DNA of 64,000 nt. Origin: Azoarcus sp. KH32C (GTDB lineage Bacteria; Pseudomonadota; Gammaproteobacteria; Burkholderiales; Rhodocyclaceae). Where the stretch lies: contig NC_020516.1 of the NCBI RefSeq assembly GCF_000349945.1, forward strand, positions 4,402,001 to 4,466,000. The letters run 5' to 3'. Shown here one piece after another: positions 11,474 to 19,825 of the stretch (its first letter is position 1; each line of letters starts with the position of its first letter). The position numbers and the translations under genes are program-made. The notes under the pieces were generated by a model. It did no database searches, was not told the DNA's origin, and saw nothing but the letters and a program-made list of their open reading frames with translations.

Positions 11474-11998
11474 TTACCCCAGAATCTCTTCGACGCTCTT
11501 GCCGCGCTTCGCTGCGATTTCTGCAGGCGTATTGACGGCCAGCAGACCATTCAGCGTGGCGCGCACGACGTTGTAAGGATTGGCCGAACCGATGCACTTG
11601 CAGGTGACGTCGGTCACGCCCATCACTTCGAACACGGCACGCATCGGGCCGCCGGCAATGATGCCGGTACCGCTCGGAGCGGGCTGCATCAGCACCGAAG
11701 AGGCGCCGTGCTTGCCGACCACGGCATGGTGCAGGGTGCCGTTCTTCAGTGACACCTTGACCATCTTGCGGCGCGCTTCATCCATCGCCTTCTGGACGGC
11801 GACCGGCACTTCGCGGGACTTGCCCTTGCCCATGCCGATACCGCCGTCGCCATCACCCACCACGGTCAGCGCAGCGAAACCGAGGATACGGCCGCCCTTC
11901 ACCACCTTGGTGACGCGATTGATGGCAACCATCTTCTCGCGAAGGCCGTCGTCACGCTCCTCCGAAGCCTGCGGACGCTTGCTTTGTTGCTTAGCCAT
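11474..11998 (-). CDS. rpsE: 30S ribosomal protein S5
   Basis: S5 shapes decoding accuracy and the mRNA entry channel. The 174-residue protein has the double-stranded RNA-binding fold (RVTKVVKGGRILGFAALTVV). The fidelity/spectinomycin loop follows that segment, and the second domain (GTGIIAGGPMRAVFEVMG) comes next. A basic, charged N-terminal 20 residues precedes the fold. It lies 12 bases after rplR. Confidence 0.97.
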   Translation of the reverse strand: MAKQQSKRPQASEERDDGLREKMVAINRVTKVVKGGRILGFAALTVVGDGDGGIGMGKGKSREVPVAVQKAMDEARRKMVKVSLKNGTLHHAVVGKHGASSVLMQPAPSGTGIIAGGPMRAVFEVMGVTDVTCKCIGSANPYNVVRATLNGLLAVNTPAEIAAKRGKSVEEILG

Positions 11999-12010
11999 AC
12001 GAATCCTCGC

Positions 12011-12364
12011 TTAGAACTTGAGTCCGCCTTCGCGGGCAGCCTCGGCCAGCGCCTGAACGCGACCGTGATATTGGAAGCCGGCGCGATCGAACGCGACCGT
12101 CTCGATACCAGCCGCCTTCGCGCGCTCGGCAATCAGCTTGCCGACGAGCTGTGCCGCAGCCTTGTTGCCGCCGTGCGAAAGCTGCGAGCGCACATCAGCC
12201 TCGAGCGTCGATGCCGAAGCGAGCACACGCGACCCGCAACCAGCGATCACCTGGGCGTAGATATGCGAATTGGAACGAAACACGGTCAAGCGAACCGCCT
12301 TCAGTTCCGCGATTTTGGCTCGGGTTTTACGAGCACGACGCAGACGAACGTCTTTCTTGTTCAT
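12011..12364 (-). CDS. rplR: 50S ribosomal protein L18
   Basis: L18 binds 5S rRNA in the central protuberance. The 117-residue product starts MNKKDVRLRRARKTRAKI and ends HGRVQALAEAAREGGLKF, both typical. It is 12 bases from rplF and rpsE in the spc operon. Confidence 0.97.
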   Translation of the reverse strand: MNKKDVRLRRARKTRAKIAELKAVRLTVFRSNSHIYAQVIAGCGSRVLASASTLEADVRSQLSHGGNKAAAQLVGKLIAERAKAAGIETVAFDRAGFQYHGRVQALAEAAREGGLKF

Positions 12365-12376
12365 ATCAAACCGCCC

Positions 12377-12910
12377 TTACTTCTTCTTGGTTTCCTTGAG
12401 CACAACCACTTCGTCCGAATAACGGACGCCCTTGCCCTTATACGGCTCGGGTTCGCGGTATGCACGCACCTCGGCTGCGACCTGGCCGACCAACTGCTTG
12501 TCGATGCCCTTGATCACGATTTCGGTCTGCGTCGGGGTCTCGACCTTGATACCCGCAGGCATCTGATGGACCACCGGATGCGAGAAACCAAGGGTCAGGT
12601 TCAGCTTGTCGCCCTGAGCCTGGGCGCGATAACCGACGCCCACCAGGGTCAGCTTGCGCTCGAAGCCCTTCGTCACGCCGGCCACCATGTTGTTAACGAG
12701 CGCGCGAACGGTACCGGACATCGCACGACCATTGGGCGCACCGGGAACCGCGGCAAACACGAGCGCATCGCCTTCGCGCTGAACTGATACGTCGCCACCG
12801 ACGAATCGCGTCAGCGTACCGAGCGGTCCCTTGACGGCGACTTCGCCGGCACCGATGGTCACTTCGACGCCCGCGGGGACGGCAACCGGATTCTTAGCTA
12901 CACGAGACAT
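12377..12910 (-). CDS. rplF: 50S ribosomal protein L6
   Basis: L6 lies at the base of the L7/L12 stalk near the GTPase centre. The start MSRVAKNPVAVPAGVEV at 12910 gives 177 residues, the normal size. Open frame further upstream overlaps rpsH and is not family-like. The C-terminal signature PEPYKGKGVRYSDE is present. Confidence 0.97.
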   Translation of the reverse strand: MSRVAKNPVAVPAGVEVTIGAGEVAVKGPLGTLTRFVGGDVSVQREGDALVFAAVPGAPNGRAMSGTVRALVNNMVAGVTKGFERKLTLVGVGYRAQAQGDKLNLTLGFSHPVVHQMPAGIKVETPTQTEIVIKGIDKQLVGQVAAEVRAYREPEPYKGKGVRYSDEVVVLKETKKK

Positions 12911-12920
12911 GAAATCCCCC

Positions 12921-13316
12921 TTACGCGACGTAGCAGATGACTTCGCCGCCGACGCGACCCGAACGGGCAGCACGGTCGGTCATCACGCCACGGGGAGTCG
13001 ACACGATCGCGACACCCAGACCGTTCATCACACGCGGCAGATCGTCGCTACCCTTGTAAACGCGCAGACCGGGACGGCTGACGCGCTCGAGGCGCTCGAT
13101 GACCGGGCGACCGGCGTAATACTTCAGCACCACGTCGAGTTCGGGCTTGCCGCCAGCTTCACGGACGCCAAACGACTCGATGTAACCTTCATCTTGCAGC
13201 ACCTTGGCAATCGCAACCTTCAGCTTCGAGCTCGGCATCGAGACGCTAGCCTTTTGAGCCTGCTGACCATTGCGGATGCGGGTCAGCATATCGGCGATAG
13301 GATCGGACATACTCAT
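12921..13316 (-). CDS. rpsH: 30S ribosomal protein S8
   Basis: S8 is a primary 16S rRNA-binding protein; in enterobacteria it represses the spc operon by binding rplE mRNA. The 131-residue product begins MSMSDPIADMLTRIRNGQ. The first ATG is chosen because AAGGAG lies eight bases before it. The C-terminal STPRGVMTDRAAR signature is present. It follows rpsN by 12 bases. Confidence 0.97.
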   Translation of the reverse strand: MSMSDPIADMLTRIRNGQQAQKASVSMPSSKLKVAIAKVLQDEGYIESFGVREAGGKPELDVVLKYYAGRPVIERLERVSRPGLRVYKGSDDLPRVMNGLGVAIVSTPRGVMTDRAARSGRVGGEVICYVA

Positions 13317-13328
13317 CTGCTAATCTCC

Positions 13329-13634
13329 TTACCAGCTCGCCTTGGTCATGCCGGGCACTTCGCCACGGAACGCCAGGTCACGCAGCTTGTTGCGGCACAG
13401 GCCGAACTTGCGGAACACGCCACGCGGACGACCGGTCAGCTCGCAGCGACGACGCTCGCGAACGGGACTTGCATTGCGCGGCAGCTGCTGCAGCTTCAGA
13501 CGCGCAGCCATGCGCTCTTCTTCAGGCAACTTGAAATCGTTGATCTGAGCGATCAGCGCGGCACGCTTGGCGGCGAACTTCTCGACCGTCTTGCGGCGCT
13601 TCTCTTCTCGATTGATCAGAGCCAGTTTTGCCAT
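13329..13634 (-). CDS. rpsN: 30S ribosomal protein S14 (zinc-free type)
   Basis: S14 is a late-binding 30S head protein. The 101-residue form lacks the paired CxxC zinc knuckles of the short type; only isolated cysteines occur (RRCELTGRPRGVFRKFGLCR). It is therefore the zinc-independent long variant, in contrast to the zinc-type S4 and L36 in the same cluster. It follows rplE by seven bases. Confidence 0.97.
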   Translation of the reverse strand: MAKLALINREEKRRKTVEKFAAKRAALIAQINDFKLPEEERMAARLKLQQLPRNASPVRERRRCELTGRPRGVFRKFGLCRNKLRDLAFRGEVPGMTKASW

Positions 13635-13641
13635 AACACCC

Positions 13642-14181
13642 TCAATTCTTGAACGGGAACTTGAACGCAGCGAGCAGAGCCCGAGCTTCCTGATCGGTCT
13701 TCGCGGTCGTCGTGATGCTGATATTCATACCGCGCAGCGCGTCGATCTTGTCGTACTCGATCTCGGGGAAAATGATCTGCTCTTTGACGCCCAGGTTGTA
13801 GTTGCCGCGGCCATCGAAACCCTTGCCGGCAATCCCGCGAAAGTCGCGAATACGCGGCATCGCGATCGTCACCAAGCGATCAAGGAATTCATACATCGTC
13901 GCACCGCGCAACGTCACCATGCAGCCGATCGGATAACCGTCACGAATCTTGAAACCCGCGATCGACTTGCGAGCCTTCGTAACCACCGGCTTCTGACCAG
14001 CGATCTTCTGCATGTCGCCAACGGCATGCTCGAGAATCTTCTTGTCACCCACCGCCTCGCCGACACCCATGTTCAGAGTGATCTTGGTGATGCGGGGCAC
14101 TTCCATAACCGACTTGTAGCCGAACTGCTTCAGCAGATCCGGAGCAATCGATTCCTTGTAGTACTGTTGCAAGCGCGCCAT
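13642..14181 (-). CDS. rplE: 50S ribosomal protein L5
   Basis: L5 binds 5S rRNA and contacts P-site tRNA. The ATG at 14181 (MARLQQYYKESIAPDLLKQ, 179 residues) is preferred over a GTG six bases upstream, because AAGGAG sits five bases before this ATG and almost abuts the GTG. The family segment ITLNMGVGEAVGDKK is present. It lies nine bases after rplX. Confidence 0.96.
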   Translation of the reverse strand: MARLQQYYKESIAPDLLKQFGYKSVMEVPRITKITLNMGVGEAVGDKKILEHAVGDMQKIAGQKPVVTKARKSIAGFKIRDGYPIGCMVTLRGATMYEFLDRLVTIAMPRIRDFRGIAGKGFDGRGNYNLGVKEQIIFPEIEYDKIDALRGMNISITTTAKTDQEARALLAAFKFPFKN

Positions 14182-14190
14182 TGCCACTCC

Positions 14191-14508
14191 TTACGCGTCG
14201 ATCAGTTCGCCATTGGACTTGAAGAAGCGCACCTTGCGACCATCTTCAAGCACCCGAATCCCAACGCGATCGCCTTTCTGCGATGCGGGATTGAACAGCG
14301 CAACATTCGAGATGTGCAGCGGCATTTCCTTCTCAACGATGCCACCGACCTCGCCCTTCAGCGGATTCGGACGCACGTGCTTCTTGGCGCGATTCACGCC
14401 TTCGACGACGATACGCTCTTCACCGACGCGACCCAGCACAACACCGCGACGACCACGGTCCTTGCCGGCCAGGACGACTACCTCATCACCTTTGCGGATC
14501 TTGTTCAT
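14191..14508 (-). CDS. rplX: 50S ribosomal protein L24
   Basis: L24 initiates 50S assembly. The 105-residue product begins MNKIRKGDEVVVLAGKDRGR, the KOW-motif start typical of the family. It lies 12 bases after rplN, the first gene of the spc group. Confidence 0.97.
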   Translation of the reverse strand: MNKIRKGDEVVVLAGKDRGRRGVVLGRVGEERIVVEGVNRAKKHVRPNPLKGEVGGIVEKEMPLHISNVALFNPASQKGDRVGIRVLEDGRKVRFFKSNGELIDA

Positions 14509-14520
14509 CTCGACAACTCC

Positions 14521-14889
14521 TTAGAGCACTTCAGGCGCCAGCGAGACGATCTTCATGAACCGCTCGGTACGCAGCTCGCGCGTCACCGGCCCAAAAATGC
14601 GGGTGCCGATCGGCTCGAGCTTGTTGTTCAGCAGAACGGCCGCATTGCCATCGAAGCGCAGCAGCGAACCGTCGGGGCGACGAACGCCCTTCGCGGTGCG
14701 CACGACGACCGCATTGTAAATATCGCCCTTCTTGACGCGACCACGCGGCGCGGCGTCCTTCACGGCAACCTTGATGATGTCACCAACGCTGGCATACCGA
14801 CGCTTGGAACCGCCAAGCACCTTGATGCACATCACCGAACGCGCGCCGGTGTTATCGGCGACGTCCAGAATGGACTGCATTTGAATCAT
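14521..14889 (-). CDS. rplN: 50S ribosomal protein L14
   Basis: L14 forms an intersubunit bridge. The start MIQMQSILDVADNTGARSV at 14889 gives the standard 122 residues; upstream open frame is not family-like. It ends FMKIVSLAPEVL. It is the first gene after the spc promoter/hairpin. Confidence 0.97.
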   Translation of the reverse strand: MIQMQSILDVADNTGARSVMCIKVLGGSKRRYASVGDIIKVAVKDAAPRGRVKKGDIYNAVVVRTAKGVRRPDGSLLRFDGNAAVLLNNKLEPIGTRIFGPVTRELRTERFMKIVSLAPEVL

Positions 14890-14979
14890 GAATTTATCTC
14901 CAACTTGCCCCGCTACCGCGGTCAGTCTTGGAACCCGTTCGGGTGGGAAGCTCCGAGGAGCGAGAAGCAAAGAGTATAA

Positions 14980-15014
14980 ACTATAACAGCTTGGCAGTTA
15001 CCTGCCAAGCTGTT
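14980..15014 (-). promoter_or_regulatory. spc-type promoter embedded in a 13-bp inverted repeat
   Basis: On the minus strand TTGGCA (15003-15008) and TATAGT (14980-14985) are spaced 17 bases, close to the sigma-70 consensus. The same stretch is a perfect 13-bp inverted repeat (14985-14997 with 15002-15014, loop of four). The -35 lies in one arm and the -10 begins at the end of the other. It lies in the 146-base gap between rpsQ and rplN, where the spc promoter is found in Escherichia coli. As RNA from upstream, the region would fold into a stable hairpin. Confidence 0.8.
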
Positions 15015-15035
15015 CTATGCGATTTCCGACTGACC

Positions 15036-15305
15036 TCAGATTTCGCGAGCCTTCTCGAGCACCTTGGCGACGCGCCAAGACTTGGTCTTCGAGATCGGAC
15101 GGCATTCCTCGATCTCAACCAAGTCGCCCGCCGCAGCAAGACCGCCCTCGACATGAGCGTGATACTTCGCCGAACGCGTGATCACCTTGCCGTACAGCTC
15201 ATGCTTGACACGACGCTCGACGAGCACGGTGACCGTGTTCTGCATCTTGTCGCTGACCACACGGCCGACGAACACCCGCCGGACCTTTTGCTTTTCTTCG
15301 CTCAT
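15036..15305 (-). CDS. rpsQ: 30S ribosomal protein S17
   Basis: S17 is an OB-fold primary 16S rRNA binder. The 89-residue product has RRVFVGRVVSDKMQNTVTV and the PISKTKSW segment typical of the family. Its start overlaps the rpmC stop by four bases, and it ends the S10-type group. Confidence 0.97.
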   Translation of the reverse strand: MSEEKQKVRRVFVGRVVSDKMQNTVTVLVERRVKHELYGKVITRSAKYHAHVEGGLAAAGDLVEIEECRPISKTKSWRVAKVLEKAREI

Positions 15306-15496
15306 TTCTGCACCGCCTTTTCACGCAGAACGGTACGCACGCGCGCGATGTCGCGACGGACCTTTCCGAGTTGGCTCGTGTTGCCGAGCTGCTGCGTCGC
15401 CAGTTGCATGCGCAGCGAGAACTGCGCCTTCAGCAGTTCGAGCAACTCTTGATTCAATTCACCGGCGCTCTTCGCGCGGAGTTCACTCGCTTTCAT
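15302..15496 (-). CDS. rpmC: 50S ribosomal protein L29
   Basis: L29 lies at the tunnel exit and contacts trigger factor and SRP. The 64-residue helical protein starts MKASELRAKSAGELNQEL. It overlaps rpsQ by four bases and follows rplP by two, so all three are probably translationally coupled. Confidence 0.96.
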   Translation of the reverse strand: MKASELRAKSAGELNQELLELLKAQFSLRMQLATQQLGNTSQLGKVRRDIARVRTVLREKAVQK

Positions 15497-15498
15497 GT

Positions 15499-15912
15499 TT
15501 ACCCCAACTGACGGTGAACAAACACGGTCTCGAGCGGCAGCTTCGCAGCAGCCAGTCGGAACGCCTCGCGCGCGAGCGCTTCGTCGACACCATCCATCTC
15601 ATACAGAACCTTGCCCGGCTGGATTTCGGCGACCCAGTACTCCGGGTTGCCCTTACCGTTACCCATCCGCACTTCGGCAGGCTTCTTGGAAATCGGCTTG
15701 TCCGGGAAAATCCGGATCCAGATCCGACCACCGCGCTTGATGTGACGGGTCATCGCACGACGCGCCGACTCGATCTGACGCGCGGTCAGACGACCACGAC
15801 CAACCGCCTTGAGCCCGAACTCGCCGAAGCTGACCTTCGCACCGCGCGTTGCCACGCCGGTGTTCCGGCCCTTCTGCTCCTTACGATACTTCCTTCTCGA
15901 CGGCTGCAGCAT
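15499..15912 (-). CDS. rplP: 50S ribosomal protein L16
   Basis: L16 helps form the A-site tRNA pocket of the 50S. The 137-residue protein begins MLQPSRRKYRKEQKGRNTG, the family start, which fixes the start codon even though it overlaps the end of rpsC by 32 bases. Conserved RIWIRIFPDKPISKKPAEVR is present. Confidence 0.97.
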   Translation of the reverse strand: MLQPSRRKYRKEQKGRNTGVATRGAKVSFGEFGLKAVGRGRLTARQIESARRAMTRHIKRGGRIWIRIFPDKPISKKPAEVRMGNGKGNPEYWVAEIQPGKVLYEMDGVDEALAREAFRLAAAKLPLETVFVHRQLG

Positions 15913-16714
15913 CGTCTACTCCCGCTTTTCTGGTCCGCTTTCCGCCCTTGTCGGCATCGGCTTGATCGGCACCGGCACGACGCGCCGGACGCTTGGCGCC
16001 ACGGTTGTCACCGGCATCATTGCGAGGCGCGCGACGGCCGCGGCGAGCCTCGTTTTCATTCTCGACGACGGCCGGACGTTCGTTCCGACCGAGCATGTCG
16101 CCCTTGTACACCCACACCTTGATGCCGATCACGCCATAGGTCGTGCTGGCTTCGGAGACACCGTAGTCGATATCTGCGCGCAGAGTGTGCAGCGGCACGC
16201 GACCTTCGCGATACCACTCAGTACGGGCGATTTCGGCGCCGTTCAGACGACCCGAGCTCATGATCTTGATACCCTGAGCGCCCAGACGCATCGCGTTCTG
16301 CATCGCGCGCTTCATCGCACGACGGAACATGATCCGCTTTTCGAGCTGCTGGGCGATCGAGTCGGCGATCAGCTTGGCATCGAGCTCAGGTTTGCGCACT
16401 TCTTCGATATTGACGTGCACCGGCACGCCCATGATCTTCTGAAGCTCGCGCTTGAGCAGTTCGATGTCCTCACCCTTCTTACCAATCACCACACCGGGAC
16501 GGGCACTGAAAAGGGTGATGCGGGCGTTCTTTGCAGGACGCTCGATAACGACACGACCCACTGAGGCGTGCGATAGCTTCTTCTTCAAGAAGTCGCGAAC
16601 CTTGATGTCCTCATGCAGCATCTTGGAGTAATCCTGGCTCGAGGCGAACCAGCGCGAACTCCAGTCACGGGTGACCGCCAGACGGAATCCGGTCGGATGA
16701 ATTTTCTGACCCAT
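15881..16714 (-). CDS. rpsC: 30S ribosomal protein S3 with extended C-terminus
   Basis: S3 forms the mRNA entry site with S4 and S5. The 277-residue product has the KH domain (RPGVVIGKKGEDIELLKREL) and the C-terminal domain (GVIGIKVWVYKGDMLG). A highly charged Arg/Asp/Ala tail of about 50 residues follows. Escherichia coli S3 is 233 residues, so the tail is longer than usual. The tail coding region overlaps the rplP start by 32 bases. Confidence 0.96.
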   Translation of the reverse strand: MGQKIHPTGFRLAVTRDWSSRWFASSQDYSKMLHEDIKVRDFLKKKLSHASVGRVVIERPAKNARITLFSARPGVVIGKKGEDIELLKRELQKIMGVPVHVNIEEVRKPELDAKLIADSIAQQLEKRIMFRRAMKRAMQNAMRLGAQGIKIMSSGRLNGAEIARTEWYREGRVPLHTLRADIDYGVSEASTTYGVIGIKVWVYKGDMLGRNERPAVVENENEARRGRRAPRNDAGDNRGAKRPARRAGADQADADKGGKRTRKAGVDDAAAVEKEVS

Positions 16715-16723
16715 ATTTACCCC

Positions 16724-17053
16724 TTATTCCCCGACAGTCACGTAGACGTGGCAGGTCGGCTTCAGGATGCGGTTACCGCGACCCTTCGCGCGCGCCGTGA
16801 AGCGCTTGAGCGACGTGCCTTCCTCGACATAGATCGTCTTAACCTTCAGCGTGTCGATGTCGGCACCGTCGTTGTGCTCGGCATTAGCAATCGCCGACTC
16901 CACAACCTTACGGATGATCTGAGCACCCTTCTTCGGGCTGAAGGCGAGAATATTGAGCGCCTGATCAACCGGCTTGCCCCGCACGAGGTCCGCCACAAGC
17001 CGACCCTTCTGGGCCGACAGGCGAACGCCCCGCAGAATTGCTTTGGTTTCCAT
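16724..17053 (-). CDS. rplV: 50S ribosomal protein L22
   Basis: L22 lines the exit tunnel. The 109-residue protein contains the KGRLVADLVRGK and PKKGAQIIRKVVESAIANAE signatures and the beta-hairpin with ARAKGRGNRILKP. No deletion of the macrolide-relevant loop is apparent. Nine-base gaps separate it from rpsS and rpsC. Confidence 0.97.
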   Translation of the reverse strand: METKAILRGVRLSAQKGRLVADLVRGKPVDQALNILAFSPKKGAQIIRKVVESAIANAEHNDGADIDTLKVKTIYVEEGTSLKRFTARAKGRGNRILKPTCHVYVTVGE

Positions 17054-17062
17054 GTTCGCTCC

Positions 17063-17338
17063 TTACCTCTTCGCCTTCTTGCTCGCGGCGTGACCCTTGA
17101 AAGTACGGGTCAGCGCGAATTCGCCAAGCTTGTGACCGACCATGTTCTCCGAAACGAACACAGGGACATGCTGCCGACCATTGTGCACGGCGATCGTCAG
17201 ACCGACGAAATCCGGCAGCACGGTCGAACGACGCGACCAGGTCTTGATCGGGCGCTTGTCGTTGCTCACGCGAGCGGCATCAACCTTCTTGAGCAGGTGC
17301 GCGTCGACAAACGGGCCTTTTTTAATAGAACGTGCCAT
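17063..17338 (-). CDS. rpsS: 30S ribosomal protein S19
   Basis: S19 pairs with S13 in the 30S head. The 91-residue product begins MARSIKKGPFVDAHLLKKV and includes the HNGRQHVPVFVSENMVGHKL signature. It lies ten bases after rplB. Confidence 0.97.
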   Translation of the reverse strand: MARSIKKGPFVDAHLLKKVDAARVSNDKRPIKTWSRRSTVLPDFVGLTIAVHNGRQHVPVFVSENMVGHKLGEFALTRTFKGHAASKKAKR

Positions 17339-17348
17339 CTGTTACCCC

Positions 17349-18176
17349 TTAACGCTTGTGACGACGCTGCACGATCATGTTATCGGTGCGCTTGTTGCTG
17401 CGCGTACGATAACCCTTGGTCGGCTGACCCCACGGGCTGCGCGGCACGCCACCTTCACCGGTACGGCCTTCGCCGCCGCCGTGCGGGTGGTCAACCGGGT
17501 TCATCGCAACACCGCGAACGGTCGGGCGGATACCGCGCCAACGATTCGCACCGGCCTTGCCAATCTTCCGCAGGCCATGCTCTTCGTTACCAACGACGCC
17601 GATTGCCGCACGGCATTCGACGTGCACGCGGCGCACTTCACCCGAACGCAGACGAACCTGCGCGTAAGCGCCTTCACGCGCGAGAAGCTGAGCCGAAGTG
17701 CCGGCAGCACGAGCAAGCTGCGCCCCCTTACCGGGCATCATCTCGATGCAGTGAATCGTCGAACCGACCGGGATATTGCGAATCGGCAGAACGTTACCCG
17801 GCTTGATCGGAGCTTCTGCGCCGCTCATCACGGCCGCGCCGACTTCCAGACCCTTCGGGGCGATAATGTAGGCACGCTCGCCGTCCGCATAGCAGATCAG
17901 GGCGATATTGGCCGAACGGTTCGGATCATATTCGATGCGCTCGACACGAGCAGCGATGCCATCCTTGTTACGACGGAAGTCGACCAGGCGGTAATGCTGC
18001 TTGTGACCGCCGCCCTGATGGCGAACGGTGATGTGACCGTTGTTGTTACGGCCGGCATTTTTCGACTGCTTTTCGACCAGCGAGGCGAGCGGTCGACCCT
18101 TGTACAGGTCGGCATTCACCACCTTGACCATCGCACGACGGCCGGCAGACGTAGGCTTGAGTTTTACCAGTGCCAT
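17349..18176 (-). CDS. rplB: 50S ribosomal protein L2
   Basis: L2 is essential for subunit joining and peptidyl transfer. The 275-residue protein includes the C-terminal signature NPVDHPHGGGEGRTGEG, with the conserved histidine (H229 in E. coli L2). It ends in a basic KRTDNMIVQRRHKR tail. It sits between rplW (six-base gap) and rpsS. Confidence 0.98.
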   Translation of the reverse strand: MALVKLKPTSAGRRAMVKVVNADLYKGRPLASLVEKQSKNAGRNNNGHITVRHQGGGHKQHYRLVDFRRNKDGIAARVERIEYDPNRSANIALICYADGERAYIIAPKGLEVGAAVMSGAEAPIKPGNVLPIRNIPVGSTIHCIEMMPGKGAQLARAAGTSAQLLAREGAYAQVRLRSGEVRRVHVECRAAIGVVGNEEHGLRKIGKAGANRWRGIRPTVRGVAMNPVDHPHGGGEGRTGEGGVPRSPWGQPTKGYRTRSNKRTDNMIVQRRHKR

Positions 18177-18182
18177 GACTAA

Positions 18183-18488
18183 TTACTCCCCGGCCGCGAA
18201 GTTGATTTCCTGGCCCGGCTTCAGGCACACGAAGGCCTTCTTCCAGTCCTTGCGGCGGCCGGTCATCTTGCCGAAACGCTTGACCTTGCCCTTGACGTTC
18301 GCGATCTGGACCGACTTGACCTCGACCTTGAACAGCAGCTCGACCGCCGCCTTCACTTCAGGCTTGGTCGCCGTCGAGGCAACCTTGAACACGACCTGCT
18401 CGTTCTTGTCGGCGATGTACGTCGCCTTTTCGGAGATCTGGGGCGCGAGCAGCACCTGCATCAGACGCTCTTGGCTGAATCCGCTCAT
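18183..18488 (-). CDS. rplW: 50S ribosomal protein L23
   Basis: L23 is the tunnel-exit docking site for trigger factor and SRP. The 101-residue product begins MSGFSQERLMQVLLAPQISE and has the typical KVKRFGKMTGRRKDWKKA loop. It overlaps the rplD stop by four bases, implying coupled translation. Confidence 0.97.
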   Translation of the reverse strand: MSGFSQERLMQVLLAPQISEKATYIADKNEQVVFKVASTATKPEVKAAVELLFKVEVKSVQIANVKGKVKRFGKMTGRRKDWKKAFVCLKPGQEINFAAGE

Positions 18489-19105
18489 TGCCAGGCCTCC
18501 TCCATCTTCGCCAGCGCGCCTTTCGTCACGATGACCTTGTCGTAATGCACGAGCGACACCGGATCCGCCTCGCTGACCTCGAGCACCAGCACGCGATGCA
18601 GGTTACGCGACGACAGGAACAGGTTTTCGTCGAAGTTGTCGGTGATCACCAGCACCGACTCCAGACCCATGCCCTTGAGCTTCTGCGTCAGGAGCTTGGT
18701 CTTCGGAGCCTCGAGGCTGAAATCCTCGACCACGGCCAGACGATCTTCCCGCGCGAGCTGCGACAGAATGGCAGCGACGCCGGCGCGATACATCTTCCGG
18801 TTAACCTTGTGGGTGAAGTTCTCTTCCGGCGACGACGGGAAGATCTTGCCGCCTCCGCGCCACAGCGGGCTGGATGCCATACCGGCACGAGCACGGCCCG
18901 TACCCTTCTGACGCCACGGCTTGCGGGTCGACTTGGCGATTTCCGAGCGCCCCTTCTGCGCACGGTTACCCGAGCGCGCGTTGGCCATGTAGGCCACGAC
19001 GACCTGGTGGACCAGCGCTTCGTTATATTCGCGCCCGAACAGCGCGTCAGAGGCCTGCAGCGTCGCAGCTGCTACGCCCTGATCGTTCAATACTTTCAGT
19101 TCCAT
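18485..19105 (-). CDS. rplD: 50S ribosomal protein L4
   Basis: L4 is a tunnel protein and, in enterobacteria, the S10-operon autoregulator. The ATG at 19105 (MELKVLNDQGVAAATLQ, 206 residues) is preferred over the adjoining GTG because AGGA sits five bases before it. The tunnel loop KSTRKPWRQKGTGRARAG is present. It follows rplC by 11 bases and overlaps rplW by four. Confidence 0.96.
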   Translation of the reverse strand: MELKVLNDQGVAAATLQASDALFGREYNEALVHQVVVAYMANARSGNRAQKGRSEIAKSTRKPWRQKGTGRARAGMASSPLWRGGGKIFPSSPEENFTHKVNRKMYRAGVAAILSQLAREDRLAVVEDFSLEAPKTKLLTQKLKGMGLESVLVITDNFDENLFLSSRNLHRVLVLEVSEADPVSLVHYDKVIVTKGALAKMEEAWQ

Positions 19106-19116
19106 CACGTCCTCGC

Positions 19117-19761
19117 TCAGCCACGCGCCTTGACCGCAGGACGGACGATCACGTCGCCACCCTTCGAACCAGGCACAGCCCCTTTCACCAGGAGCAACTG
19201 ACGCTCGACATCAACGCGAACGACCTCGAGATTCTGGGTCGTGCGCGCCACGTTGCCGTACTGGCCAGCCATCCGCTTACCGGGAAACACGCGACCCGGG
19301 TCCTGCGCCATACCGATCGAGCCCGGCGAGTTGTGCGACACGGAGTTACCGTGCGACGCGCGGTTCGACGAGAAGTTATGACGCTTGATAGCACCGGTAA
19401 AACCGCGACCGATCGTGACGCCACTGACGTCAACGGCCTGGCCAACAGCAAAGATATCCACACTGATCACATCACCGGTCTTCAGACCGGAGAGCTGCTC
19501 GGGCGTGACGGTAAATTCGCGCAATACATGACCGGCTTCGACACCGGCCTTGGCGAGGTGACCGGCGGCCGCTTTGTTAACGCGGCTCGCACGACGCTTG
19601 CCGAAAGCCACCTGAACCGCGGCATAGCCGTCGCTTTCAAGCGTCTTGACTTGGGTCACACGATTGTTGGACACGTCAAGCACCGTCACCGGGACGCTTC
19701 TGCCGTCCTCGGCGAAGATGCGAGTCATGCCAACCTTGCGCCCTACAAGGCCTAGACTCAT
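19117..19761 (-). CDS. rplC: 50S ribosomal protein L3
   Basis: L3 nucleates 50S assembly near the peptidyl transferase centre. The start MSLGLVGRKVGMTRIFAEDG at 19761 with AGGAG upstream gives 214 residues; the earlier GTG-started extension is not family-like. GQYGNVARTTQNLEVVRVD is conserved. It is preceded by a 114-base gap carrying a hairpin with a -10-like loop. Confidence 0.97.
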   Translation of the reverse strand: MSLGLVGRKVGMTRIFAEDGRSVPVTVLDVSNNRVTQVKTLESDGYAAVQVAFGKRRASRVNKAAAGHLAKAGVEAGHVLREFTVTPEQLSGLKTGDVISVDIFAVGQAVDVSGVTIGRGFTGAIKRHNFSSNRASHGNSVSHNSPGSIGMAQDPGRVFPGKRMAGQYGNVARTTQNLEVVRVDVERQLLLVKGAVPGSKGGDVIVRPAVKARG

Positions 19762-19825
19762 TTTCTTCTCCTGATCCCCGGTTACGATTGACCGGGCCCT
19801 AACACACAATTACGCCAAAAGGCGC

